NCBI GenBank assembly: GCA_947475855.1
Contig: CANJPN010000433.1
Span: forward strand, 1 to 5,627
Direction of reading: 5' to 3'
Length of the DNA stretch: 5,627 nucleotides
Source: Bradyrhizobiaceae bacterium
GTDB taxonomy: Bacteria > Pseudomonadota > Alphaproteobacteria > Rhizobiales > Hyphomicrobiaceae
The notes under the pieces: model-generated
The model's database searches: none
What the model was told of the DNA's origin: nothing
What the model saw: the letters and a program-made list of their open reading frames with translations, nothing else
In this document: positions 1-5,503 of the stretch, in pieces
Numbering within the stretch: the stretch's first letter is position 1
Layout: each line of letters begins with the position of its first letter
Position numbers and translations under genes: made by a program

Positions 1-98
1 CCGGCGATCATGCCGATCATGCGTGCGGCCCCGAATTCCTCGATCCACTGGCTGAAGATCGCTGAATTGAAGACCACCGGCCTCGCCACCGACTTCAT
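1..98 (-). CDS. N-terminal fragment of an unidentified protein, possibly an Hpt (histidine phosphotransfer) domain protein; runs off the left edge
   Basis: Thirty-three codons are visible, starting MKSVARPVVFNSAIFSQWIE and ending with an Ile/Met-rich helix before the window edge. Third-position G/C is about 88% (28 of 32 full codons). In the same open frame upstream (101-268) it falls to about 61%, which is why I place the start at 98. The frame stays open back to a TGA at 411-413, so a longer protein starting at the ATG at 269 (about 57 extra residues) is not excluded. No good Shine-Dalgarno precedes 98; only AGGA about 16 nt upstream. The pattern 'V-F-x-x-x-x-F-x-x-W-x-E-x-x-G', followed by a helix, recalls the first helix of Hpt domains, but the phospho-accepting histidine would lie outside the window. 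This family call is an inference from a very short stretch. That a gene starts here is better supported than what it encodes. Confidence 0.42.
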   Translation of the reverse strand, partial: MKSVARPVVFNSAIFSQWIEEFGAARMIGMIA

Positions 99-414
99 CA
101 ATGGCGAACAATTCCTATCGGCGGCCGCAGCAACGATCGTCCCAGCCGGCGCACCGCCATGCTCGCTCGAAAGTGGATCAGCGCTTCCCTGCACGACAAG
201 TTCGATCACCCAGCGAGCCCAGTCAACCGTTCCCCCGGCGCGGGCCGCTGCGATGCAAACTCCCCCCATTTCCCGCACCACCGTTGCCTCCGGCCAATTA
301 CCGGCTCCCAGGACGGCACCGCCCGTGCCTATCCAGCGCTCTCTTCCCGTCCGGCCACAGACAGAGGCGCCTTGGCGGTTTCCCGAATTCGGCAACTGAC
401 CTCGAGCCAGTCAG
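99..414. other. Intergenic region with no gene that I can support
   Basis: About 316 bp lie between the start of the left-edge gene and the opgH terminator. Frames are open on both strands, as expected at high GC, but none shows coding-like third-position bias or a recognisable protein. A short dyad, GGCAC-CGCCC-GTGCC, lies at 315-329. A TTGACT hexamer can be read on the minus strand around 192-197, but no acceptable -10 follows it. The region probably carries the promoter of the left-edge gene, though I cannot place it. Confidence 0.5.
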
Positions 415-452
415 AAAACCCGCGGGCCCATGTTCGGGTGGCCGCGGGTTTT
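415..452 (-). terminator. Rho-independent terminator of opgH
   Basis: There is a perfect 11 bp stem, AAAACCCGCGG (415-425) against CCGCGGGTTTT (442-452), with a 16 nt apical part that can add about three more G-C pairs (427-429 with 436-438). Read on the minus strand, the stem begins 25 nt after the opgH stop codon and ends in TTTT followed by CTGAC. The A4/T4 symmetry means it could also act on plus-strand transcripts, but no plus-strand gene ends here. Confidence 0.85.
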
Positions 453-477
453 ACATTCCCAGGCGCGCGTCAAGCGG

Positions 478-2298
478 CTACTCCGCCTTGAGCACCGCCA
501 CGACTTCCTTCGGCGCGTCGAAGTCTTCGGGAATGCCGCACAGACCGAGCTGCTTGAACAGGCGGCCCAGCGCCGGCGACGCCGTCACCACCGCGAACGG
601 CATCGCCACGAGATAGCCCAGCGTCAGCGGCACACTCCACCAGAACACTTCGGGCTCGACGAGGTACATCAAGCCGCACACCACGACGCCGAACAGCGTC
701 TGCGGCCACAAGTTATCCCACGCCGTGCGCCACGAGATACCATAGGCGTCGCGTGACTGGCCGCCCCAGACGACGGACTGGCCGAACGCGAGACCGATCA
801 TGAAAATCGACGTGCGTATGGTGGAGACGGCGCCCTGCAGGAACGAGAACACGAGTTCGATGGCTGCCGAGGCGAAGAACCTGACCGGACCGCCATAGCG
901 CGCCACGCCGCCCTTGGTCAGCATCGCATCGATCAGACCGGCAATCTTCGGCGACAGGTACATGAGGAAGAAGATCACATAGAGGCTGGCCGCCAGTGTC
1001 GACGGGAATACGTCGAGGCCCTGCACCTGCCAGGCGGCTACCGGCGTGAGCGCGATCATCAGCGTCCACGCGGGGATGCCAAGGAACATCAGGATCGCCC
1101 ACACGAGCTGGAACCGGCTCATCGGTAACAGACCGGGGACCAAGTCCTTCGTGCCGGGAAGACCGAGCAGCTTCACGTACTGCATGTTGCCCTGGCACCA
1201 GCGCACGTCGCGCTGCGCGAAGTCGAGCATCGTCGGCGGGTTCTCTTCCCAGCTCCCACGCTCTTCCGGCAGGACGCGGACTTCGAACCCAGCGCGGCGC
1301 ATCAGCGTCGCCTCGACCTGATCGTGACTGAGCACGTGGCCACCCAGCGGCGGCGCGCCCGGCAGCATCGGCAGGTGGCACTCGTCCTTGAAGGGCTTGA
1401 TCCGCACCATCGCGTTGTGGCCCCAGAACGGACCGCAGTCCGCCGTCCACCAGCTCTGGCCCATCGTGTACGTGCGCATGCCGTGGCGCATGCCGAACTG
1501 GAAGATCCGCGCGAACGCGCTGCTCGAGGGCATGCCGACGACCAGCGACTGCAGAATGCCGAGCTTCGGATGCGCCTGCATCATGCGCGTCAGCCGCACG
1601 ATGGCTTCACCGGACATCAGGCTGTCCGCATCGAGCGGCAGCATCAGCTCGTAGTCGTTGCCCCAGCGGTCGCAGAAGTCGCGCACGTTACCCGCCTTGA
1701 AGCCGGTGTTGTCCGTGCGGCGGCGGTAGACGATGCGCTCGGCAGCATCAGGCCCGACCTCGCGCTTCCAGGCCTCGGTAGCGGCTTCCTCGGCTGCGCC
1801 GACATCGGCCTTGTTGGTGTCGGACAGGATGAAATAGCTGTACTTGTCGCCGAACCCCGTGGCGTCGACGCTCTCCTTCACCGTGCGCAGACGACGGAAA
1901 GCCCGCGCCGGATCCTCGTTGCGCAACGTCATCAGGATGGCGGTCTTGATCGTCACCGACGTCGGTTCATCCCCGGCCTTGGCATACGGCGCGACCTGCT
2001 CCATCGGCTTGTCCGCCCAGTGCAGCAGCCACAGCCCGATCACCGAATTCCAGAACCCCAGCACCGTCCACGGCAGGCCCAGCGCGAAGCAGACGAACAT
2101 GATGCCGTCGACGAGCGTCCAGCCGCCCGCATCCATCACGGCATAAGCCGCCCACATCATCGCCACGTAGGTGACGACGTTGAGCGCGATGACGAGGCGG
2201 CGTCGACGGCTCAGCTCGGCGTTTGCCTGCAGGCCGGTCGGTGTCGTAAGGCTCATGCGATTGGCCTGGAAGGTGGGACTGTCGATAATCTGGGTCAT
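478..2298 (-). CDS. opgH: Glucans biosynthesis glucosyltransferase OpgH/MdoH (short form)
   Basis: This inner-membrane family GT2 enzyme polymerises glucose from UDP-glucose into the backbone of osmoregulated periplasmic glucans and moves it into the periplasm. From the chosen start the protein is 606 aa. Two N-terminal membrane segments (about 36-56 and 66-93) precede a cytoplasmic GT-A domain. The domain shows a first aspartate at D160 (ILSD), the DAD motif at 223-225 (LPLDADS), the catalytic-base HD at 325-326 (SHDQVEA) and RDVRW at 363-367, the (Q/R)xxRW signature with Arg in first place as in enterobacterial OpgH. Several more membrane segments follow (about 398-422, 432-458, 475-510, 530-572). 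It lacks the long N- and C-terminal extensions of the roughly 850 aa E. coli protein. The frame opens with a TTG at 2328 that has no Shine-Dalgarno. The ATG at 2298 has GAGGG 13 nt upstream and is preferred. No opgG lies next to it; a divergent dehydrogenase occupies the upstream side. Confidence 0.93.
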   Translation of the reverse strand: MTQIIDSPTFQANRMSLTTPTGLQANAELSRRRRLVIALNVVTYVAMMWAAYAVMDAGGWTLVDGIMFVCFALGLPWTVLGFWNSVIGLWLLHWADKPMEQVAPYAKAGDEPTSVTIKTAILMTLRNEDPARAFRRLRTVKESVDATGFGDKYSYFILSDTNKADVGAAEEAATEAWKREVGPDAAERIVYRRRTDNTGFKAGNVRDFCDRWGNDYELMLPLDADSLMSGEAIVRLTRMMQAHPKLGILQSLVVGMPSSSAFARIFQFGMRHGMRTYTMGQSWWTADCGPFWGHNAMVRIKPFKDECHLPMLPGAPPLGGHVLSHDQVEATLMRRAGFEVRVLPEERGSWEENPPTMLDFAQRDVRWCQGNMQYVKLLGLPGTKDLVPGLLPMSRFQLVWAILMFLGIPAWTLMIALTPVAAWQVQGLDVFPSTLAASLYVIFFLMYLSPKIAGLIDAMLTKGGVARYGGPVRFFASAAIELVFSFLQGAVSTIRTSIFMIGLAFGQSVVWGGQSRDAYGISWRTAWDNLWPQTLFGVVVCGLMYLVEPEVFWWSVPLTLGYLVAMPFAVVTASPALGRLFKQLGLCGIPEDFDAPKEVVAVLKAE

Positions 2299-2345
2299 GG
2301 GATACGAGTTGCCCTCGGGGAATAGCAAATTGCGCGTGGAAATGC
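2299..2345. promoter_or_regulatory. Short divergent promoter region between opgH and the MDR dehydrogenase
   Basis: Only 47 bp separate the two divergent start codons. The stretch contains an A/T-rich patch (about 2320-2330) in otherwise GC-rich DNA, and GAGGG (minus strand) that can serve opgH. I found no convincing -35/-10 pair on either strand. At least one promoter probably lies inside the opposing reading frame, so the two genes' regulation is likely physically coupled. The assignment rests on position alone. Confidence 0.4.
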
Positions 2346-3389
2346 ATGAGCGAGCCTGAACGCAACATGACCAGACGTTCCACCGGCAAAATCCAGGTCG
2401 CCAGAGGCCTCTGGTATGTGAAACCCGGCGTGGTCGAACTGCGTAACGCGCCCTTGCCCCCCCTCGAACCGGGCAAAGTCCAGATCCGCGCCAGCTACAG
2501 CGGCGTCAGCCGGGGCACCGAACGCCTCGTCCTCGCCGGCCTCGTGCCCGAGTTCGAGCGCGAACGGATGCGGGCCCCCCTCCAGGAGGGATCGTTCCCG
2601 TTCCCCGTCAAATATGGCTATTGCGCCGTCGGTACGGTCGAAGGCGGCCCCAAGGAACTGGTCGGCCGCAACGTATTCTGCCTGCATCCCCACCAGGACG
2701 TGTTCCAGGCCCCGGCGAGTATGGCCGTCCCGATCCCCGACGACCTCCCCCCGCGCCGCGCGACGCTCGCCGCCAACATGGAGACCGCTCTCAACGCGCT
2801 GTGGGATTCGGGCGCAGGCCCCGCCGACCGCATCACGGTTGTAGGGGCTGGTATCGTCGGCCTGCTCGTCGCCTACCTCGCCGCCCGCATGCCCGGCGCC
2901 GAAGTTACCGTGATCGACCCGGTAGCCGAGCGGAAGCCGCTTGTTGAGGCACTCGGTTGCAAGTTCTCCTCCCCCCTGGCGGGGGAAGTGGGGCGTAGCT
3001 CCGGTGGGGGGGCGGGCACGAACGCCGACGTCGTGTTCCACACATCGGCGAGCGAAGCGGGCCTCGCCACCGCGCTCGGATCGGCGGGGATGGAAGGTAC
3101 CGTCGTCGAGCTGTCGTGGTACGGCGACAAGCGCATCAACGTGCCCCTCGGCGACGCCTTCCACAGCCAGCGCTTGAAACTGATCTGCTCGCAGGTCGGC
3201 CAGGTCTCCGCCGGCCGCCGCATCCGCTGGGACTATCGTCGCCGCATCGAAGCGGCGCTGCACCTGCTCGCCGACGACCGCCTCGACGCGCTTCTATCGA
3301 CCGAGATCGCCTTCGATGACGCCCCCGCGAAGCTCCCGGGCCTGCTCGCACCGGACGCGCCGGGCTTGGCGCCGGTGATCCGGTATTGA
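2346..3389 (+). CDS. Zinc-lacking medium-chain dehydrogenase/reductase (BchC-like MDR family) with an in-frame repeat insertion
   Basis: This 347 aa MDR-superfamily oxidoreductase is presumably cytosolic and NAD(P)-dependent. The N-terminal GroES-like domain (about 20-140) carries SGVSRGTERLVLAG (52-65), which closely recalls the corresponding stretch of BchC and its relatives. Ser replaces the catalytic-zinc Cys, the GHE motif is absent (KYGYCAVGTV, 89-98), and there is no four-cysteine structural zinc lobe, so a zinc-independent enzyme is expected. The Rossmann domain starts at VVGAGIVG (165-172); D191 at the end of the next strand (VTVIDP) favours NAD(H). Residues 208-224 (SSPLAGEVGRSSGGGAG) look like translated palindromic repeat. 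After them the fold resumes at NADVVFHTSASEAGL. The substrate is unknown, and no bacteriochlorophyll genes are near. The ATG at 2346 has GGA 7 nt upstream; the ATG at 2367 is the alternative (340 aa) with a poorer site. It converges on the Bug gene with a 7 bp gap. Confidence 0.82.
   Translation: MSEPERNMTRRSTGKIQVARGLWYVKPGVVELRNAPLPPLEPGKVQIRASYSGVSRGTERLVLAGLVPEFERERMRAPLQEGSFPFPVKYGYCAVGTVEGGPKELVGRNVFCLHPHQDVFQAPASMAVPIPDDLPPRRATLAANMETALNALWDSGAGPADRITVVGAGIVGLLVAYLAARMPGAEVTVIDPVAERKPLVEALGCKFSSPLAGEVGRSSGGGAGTNADVVFHTSASEAGLATALGSAGMEGTVVELSWYGDKRINVPLGDAFHSQRLKLICSQVGQVSAGRRIRWDYRRRIEAALHLLADDRLDALLSTEIAFDDAPAKLPGLLAPDAPGLAPVIRY
2966..3017. repeat. GC-rich interspersed palindromic repeat, translated in frame within the dehydrogenase
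   Basis: The stretch consists of a C-run hairpin (CCCCC at 2972-2976, loop TGGC, GGGGG at 2981-2985), then AAGTGGGGCGTAGCTCCGGT and a run of seven Gs (3006-3012). It reads in frame as SSPLAGEVGRSSGGGAG. Its base pattern (runs of C and G around a small hairpin, then 'gtgggg...tccggtgggg') matches the general type of short interspersed repeats common in intergenic DNA of alphaproteobacteria. Family membership is from memory; only one copy lies in this window, so repetition cannot be shown here. Confidence 0.6.
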
Positions 3390-3396
3390 TGACGAG

Positions 3397-4401
3397 TTAC
3401 TCGGCCTTGATGTTCGCTGCCTTGACCATCGGCGTCCACTTTTCGATCTCGGCCTTGTGGTGCGCGGCGAGCCCCTGCGGCGTCTGCTGGCCGGGAGAGA
3501 CGATCTCCTGCCCGATCCCGGCGATCTTCATGCGCACGGTCGGATCGCTCAGCGCCTCGGTCACCGCAGCCACCAGTTTGCTGCTCACCGGCGCAGGCGT
3601 TCCCTTGGGCACCCACATTCCGCGCCAGGTGACGATGTGGAGCGGAGGGCCGCCGGCCTCTTCTATCGTCGGAACCTCCGGCACCGCGGCCGAACGGTTC
3701 TTGTCCATGATCGCGAAGGCCTTGATCGTCCCCGCAGCCAGATGGCTCGTCATGTTCGATTGCTCGACGAACATCAGGTCGATCTGACCGCTGATCAGAT
3801 CCGGAAAGGCGAGCGCCAGGCCGCGGTACGTCACCATGCGCAGGTGTGTTCCCGTCTGCTTCTGGAACGTCGCACTTATGATGTTCGGACCACTCCCTTG
3901 ACCGAAACTCGCAGCCGTCCCCTTGTCCGGATTTTCGCGAAGCCAGCCGATCAACTGCTTCATATCGCTCGCTTGCAGCGTCTTCCTTCCGATCAGCGCT
4001 ACCGGGCTCATCGTCATGAGTGCGATAGGGTCGAGATCGTTGAGGACGTTGTACCGGACCGGGGTGACGAGGCTGCTGACGACATGGGTCGTCTGGTCGC
4101 CGATGCCGATCGTATAACCGTCCGGCACCGCCTGGGTGAGCTGTCCTACACCCACGGTGCCAGCCGCTGTCGGCACATTCTCGACGACGACGGGCTGTCC
4201 CCACTTCGCCTTCATCTTGTCGGCCAACAGCCGTCCGAGCACATCCACGCCACTCCCCGCAACGATCGGGATGATCATGGTGATCGGACGTGTCGGGTAC
4301 TCCTGCGCCAGTACGATTGAAGTCGATGGCGGCAACATCGAAAGCAGCAGAGCGAGAAGCGGCCCTCGTAAGTGCGAAACCTTGTTCCAAAGAACTTTCA
4401 T
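3397..4401 (-). CDS. Tripartite tricarboxylate transporter substrate-binding protein (Bug/TctC family receptor)
   Basis: A 334 aa periplasmic solute receptor. Residues 1-32 form a signal peptide: basic MKVLWNKVSHLRG, a Leu-rich core, and likely cleavage after VLA-32. The mature chain begins QEYPTRPI, the usual Bug-family start. Further family marks are the first-lobe loop IPIVAGSGVDVLGRLLA (44-60), PDGYT (93-97), GQIDLMF (205-211), VPEVPTIEEAGGPP (240-253), GMWVPKGTP (261-269) and the C-terminal EKWTPMVKAANIKAE. Bug proteins bind carboxylates, amides or aromatic acids, some for TctAB transport and many as orphans; the ligand cannot be read from the sequence. The open frame extends to 4497, but GGAGG at 6 nt and the signal peptide fix the start at 4401. 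It diverges from a LysR gene, which probably controls it. No tctA or tctB lies in the window. Its 3' end nearly touches that of the dehydrogenase. Confidence 0.92.
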   Translation of the reverse strand: MKVLWNKVSHLRGPLLALLLSMLPPSTSIVLAQEYPTRPITMIIPIVAGSGVDVLGRLLADKMKAKWGQPVVVENVPTAAGTVGVGQLTQAVPDGYTIGIGDQTTHVVSSLVTPVRYNVLNDLDPIALMTMSPVALIGRKTLQASDMKQLIGWLRENPDKGTAASFGQGSGPNIISATFQKQTGTHLRMVTYRGLALAFPDLISGQIDLMFVEQSNMTSHLAAGTIKAFAIMDKNRSAAVPEVPTIEEAGGPPLHIVTWRGMWVPKGTPAPVSSKLVAAVTEALSDPTVRMKIAGIGQEIVSPGQQTPQGLAAHHKAEIEKWTPMVKAANIKAE

Positions 4402-4407
4402 CGCTCG

Positions 4408-4412
4408 CCTCC
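4408..4412 (-). promoter_or_regulatory. Shine-Dalgarno site of the Bug receptor gene
   Basis: On the minus strand GGAGG is followed by six bases (CGAGCG) and the ATG at 4401. It is the best ribosome binding site in the window. It settles the start against longer readings up to 4497, which would put 32 residues without signal-peptide character in front of the signal peptide. Confidence 0.8.
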
Positions 4413-4462
4413 ATGCTCGACAGCGGCCGGATGACCGCACTTTCAAGGCCGGCCGCCCCATG

Positions 4463-4487
4463 TTGACAAGCCGTCTCGCGTTGGCAA
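4463..4487. promoter_or_regulatory. Candidate LysR-type operator: paired TTGNCAA sites
   Basis: Two copies of the self-complementary heptamer TTGNCAA, TTGACAA (4463-4469) and TTGGCAA (4481-4487), start 18 bp apart. The whole 25 bp segment has interrupted dyad symmetry (16 of 25 positions match the reverse complement). A T-N11-A frame, the usual LysR-family core, can be read at 4474-4486. The site lies 40-64 bp before the lysR start and 62-86 bp before the Bug start, which suits a shared activation/autoregulation site. The TTGACA at 4463-4468 could also be the -35 of lysR, although the -10 position (about 4486-4491, AATCGT) is poor. Confidence 0.4.
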
Positions 4488-4497
4488 TCGTCCCCAA

Positions 4498-4513
4498 TTC
4501 ATGCGCACATGAA
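4498..4513. promoter_or_regulatory. Perfect 6+6 bp dyad in the lysR leader
   Basis: TTCATG-CGCA-CATGAA is an inverted repeat with a 4 bp centre, ending 13 bp before the preferred lysR start codon. It contains the alternative ATG at 4509. Its position over the expected transcription start or leader suits autorepression by LysR, but it lacks the exact T-N11-A spacing. It may be a separate operator half, or chance. Confidence 0.35.
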
Positions 4514-4526
4514 CGGCGGTTATGTC

Positions 4527-5444
4527 ATGGAGCTGAGAGACCTCGAGTACTTCGTCGTTGTCGCGGAACAGGGCAACCTCGGACGCGCAGCCGAAGCCCT
4601 TGGGCTGAGCCAGCCGGCGCTGAGCAAGAGCATCGCCCGCCTCGAAGACGCGATGGAGGTCAAACTTTTCCTTCGCAGCGCCAAGGGCATGGACCTGACG
4701 GCGGAAGGTTCCTTGCTCATGTCGCGCGCCCGCGATCTCCGGCAGTATCTTCGGAATGTAGCGCGCGAAGTTGCCGATGTGAGCCGGGGTCATGCCGGGC
4801 ATATCAAGATAGGTGTCGGCCCGAGCGTGAATGACGACTCACTATTGGCAGCGGTATCTCAACTGCTCACGGCGGAACACGGCATCACCATGAAGATGAT
4901 CGTGTCCGACATGGACGAGATCATGCCGGCGCTTCAGAACGGTCAGCTCGATGTCGTCTTCAATCTCATGGTGTTCAAGCCACCAGCAGGCCTCGCATAC
5001 ATCCCGTTGCGCGACGACGAATGCGTAGCCTTCTGCTCGGCCGACCATCGATTGGCCTCACGCACTCACGTGCCACTGTCTGAATTGAGTAAGGAGCGCT
5101 GGACGCTGGGAGAGCCCGGACTGCCGACGCAGCAGCGGCTCCACGAAGTGTTCCGCGACAACGGGATGGATCCGCCGCGCGTGGCATTCGAATCTCGTTT
5201 GCTATCCTTGCGCCTGGAGGTAGCCGCCAACTCAAACCTGCTTGCGTACAAGTCGAAGGCTGCTGCCCGGCACTTCGGGGCCAGATTGAAGATCCTGCCC
5301 GTCAAGGAGCTGTTCTGGAAGCGATCGGCAGGCTTACTGCACCGGGAAGAGCCTTACCTCTCTCCAGCCGTCCGCCGTTTCATTGAAACATTGACGAAGA
5401 TCACCTCGAGCACGGCCGTCGACGTATTGCCGATCAGAACGTGA
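4527..5444 (+). CDS. LysR-family transcriptional regulator, likely controlling the divergent Bug receptor
   Basis: A 305 aa protein of normal LysR-family length. The N-terminal winged helix-turn-helix begins MELRDLEYFVVVAEQGNLGR, with the recognition region AAEALGLSQPALSKSIARLE (21-40) and the wing 'LFLRSAKGMDLTAEG'. A linker helix (about 65-90) leads to a periplasmic-binding-protein-like effector domain from HIKIGVGPS (about 92) to the C-terminus. There NGQLDVVFNLM sits where the family has its 'G-x-L-D-x-x' strand. The ATG at 4509 gives six more residues but has no ribosome site and lies inside the dyad. The ATG at 4527 has a weak GGCGG 7 nt upstream and yields the canonical LysR N-terminus. 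Divergence from a solute-receptor gene is the typical LysR arrangement, so the inducer is probably the receptor's ligand or its catabolite; this is inference. G+C looks lower than in the MDR and opgH genes. Confidence 0.93.
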   Translation: MELRDLEYFVVVAEQGNLGRAAEALGLSQPALSKSIARLEDAMEVKLFLRSAKGMDLTAEGSLLMSRARDLRQYLRNVAREVADVSRGHAGHIKIGVGPSVNDDSLLAAVSQLLTAEHGITMKMIVSDMDEIMPALQNGQLDVVFNLMVFKPPAGLAYIPLRDDECVAFCSADHRLASRTHVPLSELSKERWTLGEPGLPTQQRLHEVFRDNGMDPPRVAFESRLLSLRLEVAANSNLLAYKSKAAARHFGARLKILPVKELFWKRSAGLLHREEPYLSPAVRRFIETLTKITSSTAVDVLPIRT

Positions 5445-5451
5445 CAGACGT

Positions 5452-5480
5452 CGGGCCGGGCGTTGCGTACGCCCGGCCCG
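5452..5480 (+). terminator. Rho-independent terminator-like hairpin after lysR
   Basis: A perfect 12 bp GC-rich stem, CGGGCCGGGCGT (5452-5463) with ACGCCCGGCCCG (5469-5480) around a 5 nt loop TGCGT, starts 7 nt after the lysR stop. Only TTT and then AGAG follow, so the U-tract is short. On the minus strand the same stem lies 24 nt past the stop of the small exported protein but is followed by ACGTCTGT. It may serve both convergent genes. Confidence 0.72.
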
Positions 5481-5503
5481 TTTAGAGTTCACGCTGGCTT
5501 CCG

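Noticed and set aside
315..329. GGCAC-N5-GTGCC dyad in the left intergenic gap as an operator
   Set aside because: Only 5 bp arms in GC-rich DNA, far (over 200 bp) from the nearest start codon and with no partner site; kept only as a note in the gap entry.
10..399. Plus-strand open frame of 129 codons at the left edge
   Set aside because: It is Ser/Pro/Ala/Thr-rich with no recognisable domain. It mirrors the open minus-strand frame and lacks coding-like third-position bias; it overlaps a better-supported minus-strand start.
1324..2325. Long plus-strand frame of 333 codons opposite opgH
   Set aside because: Rich in Arg, His, Gln and Ala with no fold-like pattern; it is the complement of the strongly conserved opgH frame and a usual by-product of high G+C.
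2295..3263. Minus-strand frame of 322 codons opposite the MDR gene
   Set aside because: Gly/Ala/Arg/Asp-rich shadow; the plus strand encodes a recognisable MDR with a proper Rossmann motif.
3357..3372. GCGCC/GGCGC hairpin just before the MDR stop, as a terminator
   Set aside because: Only a 5 bp stem with no T-tract on either strand; it lies within coding sequence and is likely chance in GC-rich DNA.
3233..4414. 393-codon minus-strand frame overlapping the Bug gene
   Set aside because: Low-complexity, Arg/Gly/Asp-rich, in a different frame from the Bug receptor, whose signal peptide and family motifs are clear.
4447..4454. GGCCGGCC palindrome in the lysR-Bug intergenic region
   Set aside because: Eight-base GC palindromes are expected by chance at this composition, and it does not fit LysR-type spacing.
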